A DNA stretch of 35,232 bases, taken from the NCBI GenBank assembly GCA_022616195.1, contig JAKEFG010000017.1, positions 1 through 35,232 on the forward strand. Direction: 5' to 3'. Positions 8,659 to 16,533 of this stretch are shown piece after piece (position 1 is the stretch's first letter; every line of letters begins with the position of its first letter). The notes beneath the pieces are model-generated. The model worked only from the letters and a program-made list of their open reading frames with translations. It was not told where the DNA came from and did no database searches. The stretch comes from Candidatus Wolfebacteria bacterium. Lineage in GTDB: Bacteria; Patescibacteriota; Minisyncoccia; Phycocordibacterales; EsbW-18. Position numbers and translations under genes: made by a program.

Positions 8659-8684
8659 ACAATCCCGCCATATGGCGGGATTGT
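8659..8684 (-). terminator. Terminator-like hairpin
   Basis: ACAATCCCGCCATATGGCGGGATTGT perfect palindrome downstream of the 690-aa ORF. Confidence 0.65.
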
Positions 8685-8706
8685 ACTGACCTTTAGAGGG
8701 TTTTGA

Positions 8707-10779
8707 CTAAGCCTCCGGAATCTGCTCGTCGCAGTGTCCGGGGCCAATGTCACCTTCGTTGTAGGAACCAAGAGTGCCCGCAAGACCGGTGAGTAACGGT
8801 CTGTCTGCTTTGGCGTTCTTACCTTTTCCTACTGAATCAGAGGTTCTGTCGTCAAAAAAGCCCTCCGCTGCCGTTATTGCGTCAGTTACTTCTGTTGGTG
8901 CGGATGCTCCGTTCAGAATGTTCAGCTTCGCAGCCATGTACTGATGTGCAAGATTGTAGTATGGGTTGCCTGCGGGTGGAGTCCAGAATACGGAGAACCA
9001 AGTGAATGGAGCGGCAATATCGTTCGGTCCAACTACTGGGAACGAGTTAACGGCTGTGAAGAAACCACTCAACTCTGCAAGCGGCGTAACATTATCCCAG
9101 TTATCGTCAGTCGGCGCGCCGCCGTGGAATGACTCGTTGTGTGTCTTCCAGTAGCCCTGCGTCAGCGTACAACCGGTCTCACACTCAACATTAATGGTAA
9201 CGAGCCAATCATTCTCACCAACGTCATCACCTTCTTGGTCCTGATCGCTAGTTACAAAGTTAGCGACATTTCGGTGAAGATTCTCACCGCATTCAAGAAT
9301 TACATCTGTTCCGTCCTGATCGGGACCAAAAGTGACCGAGTACTCAATCGTCTTATCTGCGTCACCTTCACAGATAACGACGCCCTGCGGACCGTTGACG
9401 CTGTCGTCATTCACCGTGACACACTCGTCGGTCTCGTTTGTCGGGTCACCGAAGCTCACTGGCTGTGTGTCTTCCCCGCCGGGCACATCACCGCTTGTTG
9501 TGACCGTTGCGGTGTTTCCACTATCAGTCGGGCTTGCTGAGAGTTGTTCATAGGTACACGTGAGCACTTCTCCAGCACTAAGTGTCCATGGAGCAGTTGT
9601 GTCACCGTCCTCGTCTTCACAACTCACATTTGCTGCGCCAGATACGTTTAGAACATCGTCTACGGCAGTGACTTCTGCATCAGTGTTTCCGAGTGGGTTG
9701 GTAACGGTAATCGTGCCTGTTACGGAGTGATTGATGTCTTCAGACGTTGCGTCCACCGTCACCTCGTAATCAACTGTGTATGATTCCCCCTCCGCAAGGA
9801 GAAGTGTCGTCGTTGCCCCCGTCTTGTCAATTGTCCAGTCCCAGTCGCGGTCATACGATGTTTCTACCGTCTTTGACACGATGAGCGGCGCCACAACTGT
9901 GAACGGCTCACACTCTGCGATGCCTTCTGTGTAGTTTTCATCACCATCGTAGTGGACAGAGTATGAGTATTCTCCAACTCCAGGGGTGAACGGTGCTGAT
10001 TCTGCCTCGCCGCTTCCGTCAAGTGCTACTCCGCTTTCAACAGTCGGGTCTCCATCTTGACATAGAAGTCCGTCGTGAAGCGCGAAGTCAACGGTTCCGG
10101 TTGGAACTCCACCTTCTTGGGTGCCAGCGACAGTAACCATGTCATGTACATCCTCACCTTGTGGAACCACCGCGTCGGTGACGTCCTCATGGCTCTCGTT
10201 GTGTACCTCTGTGGTTACTTCAGGAATCAGTTGCTCAAATGGTGTATCAAGATTTGAATTTCCACCAATTGCTTGATGTGGTGTTCTGTGAGAAGTTGCA
10301 TCAAATGATGCGCTTGAGCGAACGTGATCAGCTGGAGCACCATTTGTCCCCACATCAGCCGAATCCACTACATACGAAAGTAGTGGGGTTTCGAAAGGAT
10401 TTAGGTCCTCCACAAGCGGAACAGCAAACGGGCTCCCAAGAGCTGCTGAACCGTCAGGGAGAGTAACAGAGAGTTCATCTCCTGCTTCACCTCCAAAGTT
10501 ACAGTTTGCACCACCCGCCCATTCAAGTGTTGCTTGGTAATAGATGGTCTGACCTTGCGTAACACTAGTTGCAGGAATTGTTCCACCCGCATCACTGTAC
10601 ACGTCGAAGTTAAGCGTGAACCCCGCACCAGTACAAGCTGGCGGGTCTTGGTCTGCGCCCACAGGTGCCGCGCCGAAAGCGAATGCGAGGGCAAGACCAA
10701 GCCCCAGCACAAGTGCCCCGACAAGGACACTCCGCCGCCAGTCGGTCTGCGAACTGAAGAACGAATTAAAATATGCCAT
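8707..10779 (-). CDS. Large secreted protein with Ig-like repeat and QGYWKTH domain
   Basis: Signal peptide VLVGALVLGLGLALAFAFGAAPVGA; Ig-like GVPTGTVDFALHDG...YSYSVHYDGDENY; C-terminal CTLTQGYWKTHNESF. Confidence 0.8.
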   Translation of the reverse strand: MAYFNSFFSSQTDWRRSVLVGALVLGLGLALAFAFGAAPVGADQDPPACTGAGFTLNFDVYSDAGGTIPATSVTQGQTIYYQATLEWAGGANCNFGGEAGDELSVTLPDGSAALGSPFAVPLVEDLNPFETPLLSYVVDSADVGTNGAPADHVRSSASFDATSHRTPHQAIGGNSNLDTPFEQLIPEVTTEVHNESHEDVTDAVVPQGEDVHDMVTVAGTQEGGVPTGTVDFALHDGLLCQDGDPTVESGVALDGSGEAESAPFTPGVGEYSYSVHYDGDENYTEGIAECEPFTVVAPLIVSKTVETSYDRDWDWTIDKTGATTTLLLAEGESYTVDYEVTVDATSEDINHSVTGTITVTNPLGNTDAEVTAVDDVLNVSGAANVSCEDEDGDTTAPWTLSAGEVLTCTYEQLSASPTDSGNTATVTTSGDVPGGEDTQPVSFGDPTNETDECVTVNDDSVNGPQGVVICEGDADKTIEYSVTFGPDQDGTDVILECGENLHRNVANFVTSDQDQEGDDVGENDWLVTINVECETGCTLTQGYWKTHNESFHGGAPTDDNWDNVTPLAELSGFFTAVNSFPVVGPNDIAAPFTWFSVFWTPPAGNPYYNLAHQYMAAKLNILNGASAPTEVTDAITAAEGFFDDRTSDSVGKGKNAKADRPLLTGLAGTLGSYNEGDIGPGHCDEQIPEA

Positions 10780-10851
10780 AGAATAATGTTCTAATAATCA
10801 CTCCTAATGAAGCCACATAGTGACTTTTGCTGATAATAGTTCCTGCGCGTG

Positions 10852-10880
10852 CCCCCTCACTTTAACTATAAAGTGCGAGG
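10852..10880. repeat. Hairpin family copy (CCTCACTTT...AAAGTGCGAGG)
   Basis: CCCCTCACTTTAACTATAAAGTGCGAGG; near-copy of 11168-11199. Confidence 0.6.
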
Positions 10881-11006
10881 ACATGTTTTTTTCATGAAGA
10901 CGCGCATCTGAAAGAACTTATCACGCTGCTCCCTCTAGTGTACGCGAGCCCTCCACATGCTCAAGGAGCAACCCCCAAACCGACAACAAAAAAATATCGT
11001 AGTCAA

Positions 11007-11056
11007 CCCCGATTAGATCACCGCGGTCATCCACAGATGGCCTGTGACTAACGGGG
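11007..11056. repeat. Structured intergenic element, copy 3
   Basis: CCCCGATTAGATCACCGCGGTCATCCACAGATGGCCTGTGACTAACGGGG; TCAC/GTGA covaries with CCAC/GTGG of copies 1 and 4. Confidence 0.7.
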
Positions 11057-11136
11057 TACCCTAAAGGACATACAAAAATCTTAAAGGACATCCCTGTGTC
11101 CTTTAAGAAGTAATACACCCTTTGTCCCCAGGACCT

Positions 11137-11165
11137 GCCCCTCACTATGGTAAAACATGAGGGGC
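11137..11165. repeat. Hairpin GCCCCTCA...TGAGGGGC
   Basis: GCCCCTCACTATGGTAAAACATGAGGGGC. Confidence 0.55.
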
Positions 11166-11167
11166 TT

Positions 11168-11199
11168 GCCCCCGCACTTTGACTACAAAGTGAGGGGGC
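11168..11199. repeat. Hairpin family copy (CCCCGCACTTT...AAAGTGAGGGGG)
   Basis: GCCCCCGCACTTTGACTACAAAGTGAGGGGGC. Confidence 0.6.
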
Positions 11200-11375
11200 T
11201 TGCAAAATTTTCATGGGTATGCTAGGATTTCCATTGGAACCAGTGCCGGAGGACGTCGGGACCCACCCCAGGAATCGGGCTCGGCCTCGTCGAACCGGAC
11301 CGTACACCTGAGGGACGCCTTGGCCACCCGAAACTGCGGCCAGTTCCTCCCTCTCCTCTCTCAATCTCCTCCTCC

Positions 11376-11410
11376 CCCGCGCCGGACCCTCCAACGGCGC
11401 GGGCATTTTT
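11376..11410 (+). terminator. Intrinsic terminator on plus strand
   Basis: CCCGCGCCG-gaccctccaa-CGGCGCGGG followed by CATTTTTAT. Confidence 0.7.
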
Positions 11411-11411
11411 A

Positions 11412-11460
11412 TCCCGTTAGACCACTGCGGTCATCTCAAAATGACCTGTGGCTAACGGGA
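11412..11460. repeat. Structured intergenic element, copy 4
   Basis: TCCCGTTAGACCACTGCGGTCATCTCAAAATGACCTGTGGCTAACGGGA. Confidence 0.75.
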
Positions 11461-11468
11461 CAGGGTCA

Positions 11469-11510
11469 GCAACCTATTCCTAAATTCTTAAGAATTTAGG
11501 AATAGGTTGC
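11469..11510. promoter_or_regulatory. Perfect 42-bp palindrome, operator-like family copy 4
   Basis: GCAACCTATTCCTAAATTCTTAAGAATTTAGGAATAGGTTGC equals its own reverse complement. Confidence 0.7.
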
Positions 11511-11523
11511 GGCACACTACACT

Positions 11524-11554
11524 GCAAAACCCCCGCCTGAGGCGGGGGTTTTGC
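11524..11554 (-). terminator. Terminator of the pilin gene
   Basis: GCAAAACCCCCGCCTGAGGCGGGGGTTTTGC. Confidence 0.8.
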
Positions 11555-11572
11555 TGGAAACAACGAGATACT

Positions 11573-12082
11573 TTAACGAGTTACACAGATATTTTCCGCA
11601 TCTTCAATCGCGGTTTCGTCTGCGGCATTGAACGAACATACCGTGATTCGCCCGTCGTCATCCTCAACCACAAAGTAGTCAACATCTCCCCCATCAACGT
11701 CCATGCAGTCAGAAATTGACTCACCTTCTGATGTTGAATCTGGGTCAGTTGGAATTGCCGGGATGTATGTTGGGACAATATCGTCACAGAACGCCTCCGA
11801 CACTTCATCGTAGTCACCCTCAATCGCCGGATTCCCGGGAGGGATCCCTGCCGGAAGACCACCCTGATTATCTGCAATGTGTTGACCGATCGCATTCAAG
11901 ATTGCATTAACATTGCTGGTACGCTGACTCTGCTGCGCCTGGGCGAACTGGCGAGCGGGGTTGAGCGCGACGAGTACGATTGCCGCAAGAATGGCGATGA
12001 TGCCGATGACGACCAGAATCTCAATGAGCGTGAACCCCTTCGACTGGCTCAGGGCAAGCCTTTTGTTTTGAAACATTTTCAT
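11573..12082 (-). CDS. Type IV pilin (probable major pilin)
   Basis: Prepilin motif KG|FTLIEILVVIGIIAILAAIVLVALNPARQF; first pilin of the cluster with its own terminator. Confidence 0.88.
   Translation of the reverse strand: MKMFQNKRLALSQSKGFTLIEILVVIGIIAILAAIVLVALNPARQFAQAQQSQRTSNVNAILNAIGQHIADNQGGLPAGIPPGNPAIEGDYDEVSEAFCDDIVPTYIPAIPTDPDSTSEGESISDCMDVDGGDVDYFVVEDDDGRITVCSFNAADETAIEDAENICVTR
12036..12060. repeat. REP-like palindromic unit inside the pilin leader coding sequence
   Basis: CCCTTCGACTGGCTCAGGGCAAGCC encodes leader residues LALSQSKG. Confidence 0.45.
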
Positions 12083-12194
12083 AAAATAACGGTTAGTAAT
12101 TTACTAAATTGACCTTTAGTACCCCACGGCTTCAGAAAAGCCCTAGATTTCATGTTGTACCATACTCTGGCGAAGAATGCAATGCCTCTAGAAA

Positions 12195-12608
12195 CTAGGG
12201 CACTTCCTCCCATGATTCAACGAAATAGTCGTTCGTACTATCCAACACAACTCTCAAGTTGGTCACTGTTCCCTTCGCGTCCGCATGCACCTCAACCGCA
12301 ACCGCCGAAGGCAACGAACCATCCACTGATACTATTGTGCATGTGTTTCCATCAATGGTTATTTCGTCCCCGCCAGCATATGACGACTCTTTTTCGTACT
12401 CCAAGATTGCCGTCTGTACACACCCCTCCGCAAGCGCGCGACTCACTTCTTTCACCTCCGCGTCAAGCGCGTTGAACCGTCCGTAGAACCCCTTGCTCGC
12501 CACGGCAATGACGAGCGTGAGGAGCACTGCGGCGACGATTATTGTCGCGGTAAGCGCGATAAAACCGCGTTGTAAGACGTTATCGTACATACCGCGTCGT
12601 AGTAGCAA
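12195..12608 (-). CDS. Minor pilin-like / PilX-like membrane-anchored protein
   Basis: RGFIALTATIIVAAVLLTLVIAVASKGFYGRFNALDAEVKE; within pilin cluster. Confidence 0.6.
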   Translation of the reverse strand: MLLRRGMYDNVLQRGFIALTATIIVAAVLLTLVIAVASKGFYGRFNALDAEVKEVSRALAEGCVQTAILEYEKESSYAGGDEITIDGNTCTIVSVDGSLPSAVAVEVHADAKGTVTNLRVVLDSTNDYFVESWEEVP

Positions 12609-13035
12609 ACTGACGACCGTTCATAACAAAACTCACCGAAACAGCGTCCGGCTCGGAAGCAGGCGTACGCTCAACCACAAATTCAGTAATGCTAATTGCA
12701 CGGCTGGTGAGTGCATCTCCATTGAGCGTCAAGGCATCATCGTCATTCACATCAAACAGCAGTGCGCCCTCGCCTGGCTTGGTAACATCTAACTCGTCGG
12801 TGGTCTCCCCAGCGTCCGGCTCATTTACTGTTACGTCACCGTTGAGCGCCCAGTCAATCTTGCGGAATATAAAGTTCGCCTCCTCTTCGGTAGCGACGCG
12901 GGTTGCCGTGCGCACACTTCCCTCAATGAGCTGATACGCTCCGAGCATCGCCCCTCCCAAAATAATCGCGAGGAGTCCGATGTAGACGAGCACCTCAAAA
13001 AGAGTGAGTCCAGATTGTCGCAGACCTAACCGCAT
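12580..13035 (-). CDS. Minor prepilin (PulG/GspJ-like)
   Basis: RLGLRQSG|LTLFEVLVYIGLLAIILGGAMLGAYQLIEG. Confidence 0.75.
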   Translation of the reverse strand: MRLGLRQSGLTLFEVLVYIGLLAIILGGAMLGAYQLIEGSVRTATRVATEEEANFIFRKIDWALNGDVTVNEPDAGETTDELDVTKPGEGALLFDVNDDDALTLNGDALTSRAISITEFVVERTPASEPDAVSVSFVMNGRQFATTTRYVR

Positions 13036-14564
13036 GAGTTATCGTCCTCAATAATTTTAAGGTTTTTCTGGCTTTCGTTGGACATAAAGACATACCGACC
13101 AGAGTTCTCAATATCAATCCCCGTTGGTTTCTGCTCTGTGTTGTACCCATCTGTGCACGAGGAAACCGGCTGGATATTCTCAGGATTCGTAACCCTTAGA
13201 ATGAAGAGCGATTCATTGGGGTCATTGACCGCCAAAAACGCCAACTTTGTCGTGTTGCCCTCTGTGATTGTCTCCCGAACAACAATACCCCGAACCTCGG
13301 TCTTTGAACCGTTGAGATTCATATTGTACGGATCACTCAATGCGCTGATTGATTCCGGATTTGTGACATCAAGAATATAGAAGTCACCGTCACTCCCCGC
13401 GTTTCTGCGGCCGAGATAGAGTTCCGAACCAACGAGTGCAAGACTCTTGCCGTCGTCGTCTCCATCAGCATCAAAACCGTCACCCGCAAGTTGTGGGTCG
13501 TCTGGGTCAGAAACATCAACAACGAGAACCTCACCTGTGTTATCAGATGTCGCAAGAAAAGCATAACTCTCCGCCACCACAATGTCATTGACGTTGTGAT
13601 TCACATCAAGACCTCCTCTCCACTGCGGATTCGCGGGGTCAGTTATATCAAGAACATAAAATTCGCCTCCTCCCTCTCCCGGCTCGTCCTCATCGTCGCC
13701 TATTCTGTGTATACCAACATACAAGAAATCACCTGAAATATAGATTGCCTGACGAATGATTTCCCCCGCCGGTGGACAATATTCATCACATGTCACGACC
13801 ACATCGGGAGTCGCCGTTGCAATAACCGGAGCAGGCGCAAGGGGGTTTGTCACATTGATAACCTGCACTTCAGGTACATCCATGCGATCACCGCTCATTG
13901 TAAACGCGTATACCTCCGAACCAAACTTCCCAACGTCAATCGTGTTAAGACCCTGCCCTGTGTGTGCCTCCCCAAGAGGATCTTCACTCACATCATTAAT
14001 TAGGTCATTGATTGTATAGATATAGATATCAGATTTCCCGTCTGCGGCGGCGTTCGCTGTCATGTAGACATAGTCCCCAAATACATCTATGGCCGTTGAC
14101 GGCTCGCCGCCGATGTCTGTCTGCTTGAACGCATTCGGGTCGTCAAAATCATCAGATAGCGGGTGGGTGGGACAATCCCCGGCGTGAACCGCAACTGCAT
14201 CTGGGTTCGCAAACCATGTGAAGAGACCAAGATCCTGCAGATAAATAGCACTGCCCCACGAAGAAACCGTGTTCACCAGCTTATAGCAGTCAGTGTTGTC
14301 GCCCACGACATCCGTATCAATTGAGAACACACCGTCAATCGCTGCCGCCGACACTATTGAGTCAAAACCAATCCGTGACTGTCCGAACGCATCTTCAAGT
14401 TTTTCTTCCACTTTGTAGAGCGCGAGGTTGTTGAGTTCGGTACTCAACGCAAGCGATTGGTTGCCGGAGACGGCAATGACCACGCCGGTCAGCGTGAGCG
14501 TTATGAGCGCAAACGCTATCAGAAGTTCTATGACTGCTACGCCCATTTGGGGGTTTCTATTCAT
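13026..14564 (-). CDS. Minor prepilin fused to a beta-propeller (LVIVD-repeat-like) domain
   Basis: N-terminus MG|VAVIELLIAFALITLTLTGVVIAV; repeated blades VYVLDITDPANPQW, VLVVDVSDPDDPQLAG, FYILDVTNPESISAL, LFILRVTNPENIQPV. Confidence 0.8.
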   Translation of the reverse strand: MNRNPQMGVAVIELLIAFALITLTLTGVVIAVSGNQSLALSTELNNLALYKVEEKLEDAFGQSRIGFDSIVSAAAIDGVFSIDTDVVGDNTDCYKLVNTVSSWGSAIYLQDLGLFTWFANPDAVAVHAGDCPTHPLSDDFDDPNAFKQTDIGGEPSTAIDVFGDYVYMTANAAADGKSDIYIYTINDLINDVSEDPLGEAHTGQGLNTIDVGKFGSEVYAFTMSGDRMDVPEVQVINVTNPLAPAPVIATATPDVVVTCDEYCPPAGEIIRQAIYISGDFLYVGIHRIGDDEDEPGEGGGEFYVLDITDPANPQWRGGLDVNHNVNDIVVAESYAFLATSDNTGEVLVVDVSDPDDPQLAGDGFDADGDDDGKSLALVGSELYLGRRNAGSDGDFYILDVTNPESISALSDPYNMNLNGSKTEVRGIVVRETITEGNTTKLAFLAVNDPNESLFILRVTNPENIQPVSSCTDGYNTEQKPTGIDIENSGRYVFMSNESQKNLKIIEDDNSCG

Positions 14565-15240
14565 AGTGCCAATCTATACGCCCATTGGTGCTAATGTCAA
14601 TTGCCACGCTATTTGCGTCCCGAGAAAGATTAATCTCCAGATCTCCCGATACTTCTCCCGAAAGCTGGTCAAACTCTACTTCAAAATCAGACGGGCTCAC
14701 ATCTACCGAGGTATTCTTTGGAAACGTAATTTCGCTTCCGCCGTCCGCAAACAGTACATACTCACCGTCTTCCGCACGCACGCCGTGCGGCAACTGTTCC
14801 ACATTGTTCATCGCCTGGCTCCGGGCTTTCTGGAGTAAACTCACCACCAAATCGCGCTCGGAGGCAAATGCGTAGCGTTGGAATGCACCGATGGAAACCA
14901 TAAATCCGAGCGCCGCAATAAACCCAATCAAACCGACCACGACGAGTATCTCGACAAGGGTAAACCCAGCACCATTTTTGAAGCTGTTTTTTGCTCGTCG
15001 CTTAAATTCTCTGATTGCATTGCCATGGTGCTTCAGTTTTTGTTCGCGCCCGCGAGCGTCTTCTTCAGATTGATATGCCTCATATGCTACGAGGCGCCAA
15101 GGTATATATCGCTTCGTTGAAAATTCAGTACCTAGGTTATGCTCGCGAAGCCGACGTCTAAGATTATCGGTTGAACCGATATACGTGCTCTTGCGACTCA
15201 AACTCTCCAGAAGATACACATAGTACATAGACATATTCAA
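14557..15240 (-). CDS. GIY-YIG nuclease domain fused in frame to a minor prepilin (GspH-like)
   Basis: MSMYYVYLLESLSRKSTYIGSTDNLRRRLREHNLGT...EEDARGREQKLKHHG then KNGAG|FTLVEILVVVGLIGFIAALGF; no ATG/GTG/TTG in frame between the two domains. Confidence 0.85.
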   Translation of the reverse strand: MNMSMYYVYLLESLSRKSTYIGSTDNLRRRLREHNLGTEFSTKRYIPWRLVAYEAYQSEEDARGREQKLKHHGNAIREFKRRAKNSFKNGAGFTLVEILVVVGLIGFIAALGFMVSIGAFQRYAFASERDLVVSLLQKARSQAMNNVEQLPHGVRAEDGEYVLFADGGSEITFPKNTSVDVSPSDFEVEFDQLSGEVSGDLEINLSRDANSVAIDISTNGRIDWHYE

Positions 15241-15250
15241 AAATGGTGCT
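14968..15250 (-). mobile_element. Putative GIY-YIG mobile element with 15-bp perfect TIRs
   Basis: AGCACCATTTTTGAA (14968-14982) / TTCAAAAATGGTGCT (15236-15250), flanked by GGGTAAACCC (14958-14967) and GGGTGAACCC (15251-15260). Confidence 0.75.
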
Positions 15251-15267
15251 GGGTGAACCCCTGCACG

Positions 15268-16533
15268 TTAGCGTATTTGGTTGGAAAGATTCTGGGTGAT
15301 TTCATAAATCGGCGTAATGACCGAAACGGCGACAAACCCGACCAACAGCCCCATCAAAATCATCAAGACCGGCTCAATCGCGCTTGAAAGATTTTTGGTG
15401 AGCGAGTCCACTTCGCCCTCGTAGAGCTCGGAGAGGTAGACAAGGGTGTCCGAGAGGTTCCCCGTGCGCTCACCAATAGCAATCATGTGCGACATCACCA
15501 CCGGAAACAGCACCGAGTGTTTCTGAAAGTGCTGGGAGATCTGCTCGCCGCGCTTAACGTGTTCGGCGGCGTGACGGAGGTGTGCGCGGTAAACGCGGTT
15601 GCGCGTTGTTTCCGCGGTCGTTTCAAGCGCATCCACGACCATGACCCCGCTTTTGAGCATGAGCCCCAGGGTGCGGCAGATGTTTGCCATGTTATAGTTC
15701 CGCATAATCAAGCCGCTCAGCGGTAGGTGGATGAATACTCGGTCGCTCACTATGCGAAACTGTTTGACGTTCCGGTGAAGTACGACAAGCGCAATGGATA
15801 CTGCAAGCACAACGCCGAGAAGCGGCAGTCCGTACGCTTTGAGAAAATCACTCACGCCGATCAAGATGCGGGTGGTAAGCGGAAGCTCTACACTCAAACT
15901 GTTGAAAATCGGAAGCACTTTCGGAAAAATGTAGACCGTAAGCATGCTTGTGACCCCCAGTGTTGCGAGGGTGATGAATATCGGATACACCAAGGCGCTT
16001 ATCACCTTTTTACGAAGTGCTTCTTTTTTCTCCAGCTCCTCGGCCAGGTAGTGTAGATTCTGGCTCAACACACCGCTTGATTCGCCGACGCGGATGATAT
16101 TGATGGCGAATTCGCCGAAGTGACGACGATACCGATCAAGCGCCCCCGAAAGAAATCGTCCGTTCGCCACATCCTGAATGACCCGGTCAAGTACGCGCCC
16201 CGCACGACGCGACTCTGTTTGCTTGCGCAGAACATGCAAACTCTCCAAGACCGGCACCCCTGCTTTGATGAGAAACGAGAGGCGCTTGGCAAAGAGCGAC
16301 TGATCTTTGGTGGAAAGTCGGCCACTCATTAAGGGCATCTGCCACGCGAGCTTTTTTTTGCTCTCGGGTAACGCGGCACGGTTCGCAGGAGAGAGTTTCT
16401 CGGATGCGGACGGCACACTGCGGGATACAATGGTGTCTGTCGGCGGAATATCGGGCAAGAGTATACCGTCAGTCGTTGCAACTCGTTTTGGCTTCCGTTG
16501 TTTCCTTTGGAAAAAAGTAAAATCCATGGTCAC
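15268..16533 (-). CDS. pilC: Type IV pilus inner-membrane platform protein PilC/GspF
   Basis: FAKRLSFLIKAGVPVLESLHVLRKQ; three TM segments; C-terminus GLLVGFVAVSVITPIYEITQNL. Confidence 0.92.
   Translation of the reverse strand: MTMDFTFFQRKQRKPKRVATTDGILLPDIPPTDTIVSRSVPSASEKLSPANRAALPESKKKLAWQMPLMSGRLSTKDQSLFAKRLSFLIKAGVPVLESLHVLRKQTESRRAGRVLDRVIQDVANGRFLSGALDRYRRHFGEFAINIIRVGESSGVLSQNLHYLAEELEKKEALRKKVISALVYPIFITLATLGVTSMLTVYIFPKVLPIFNSLSVELPLTTRILIGVSDFLKAYGLPLLGVVLAVSIALVVLHRNVKQFRIVSDRVFIHLPLSGLIMRNYNMANICRTLGLMLKSGVMVVDALETTAETTRNRVYRAHLRHAAEHVKRGEQISQHFQKHSVLFPVVMSHMIAIGERTGNLSDTLVYLSELYEGEVDSLTKNLSSAIEPVLMILMGLLVGFVAVSVITPIYEITQNLSNQIR

Noticed and set aside
10921-11406. 161-aa minus-strand ORF
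   Set aside because: Runs through structured element copy 3, hairpins and the plus-strand terminator stem; composition not protein-like.
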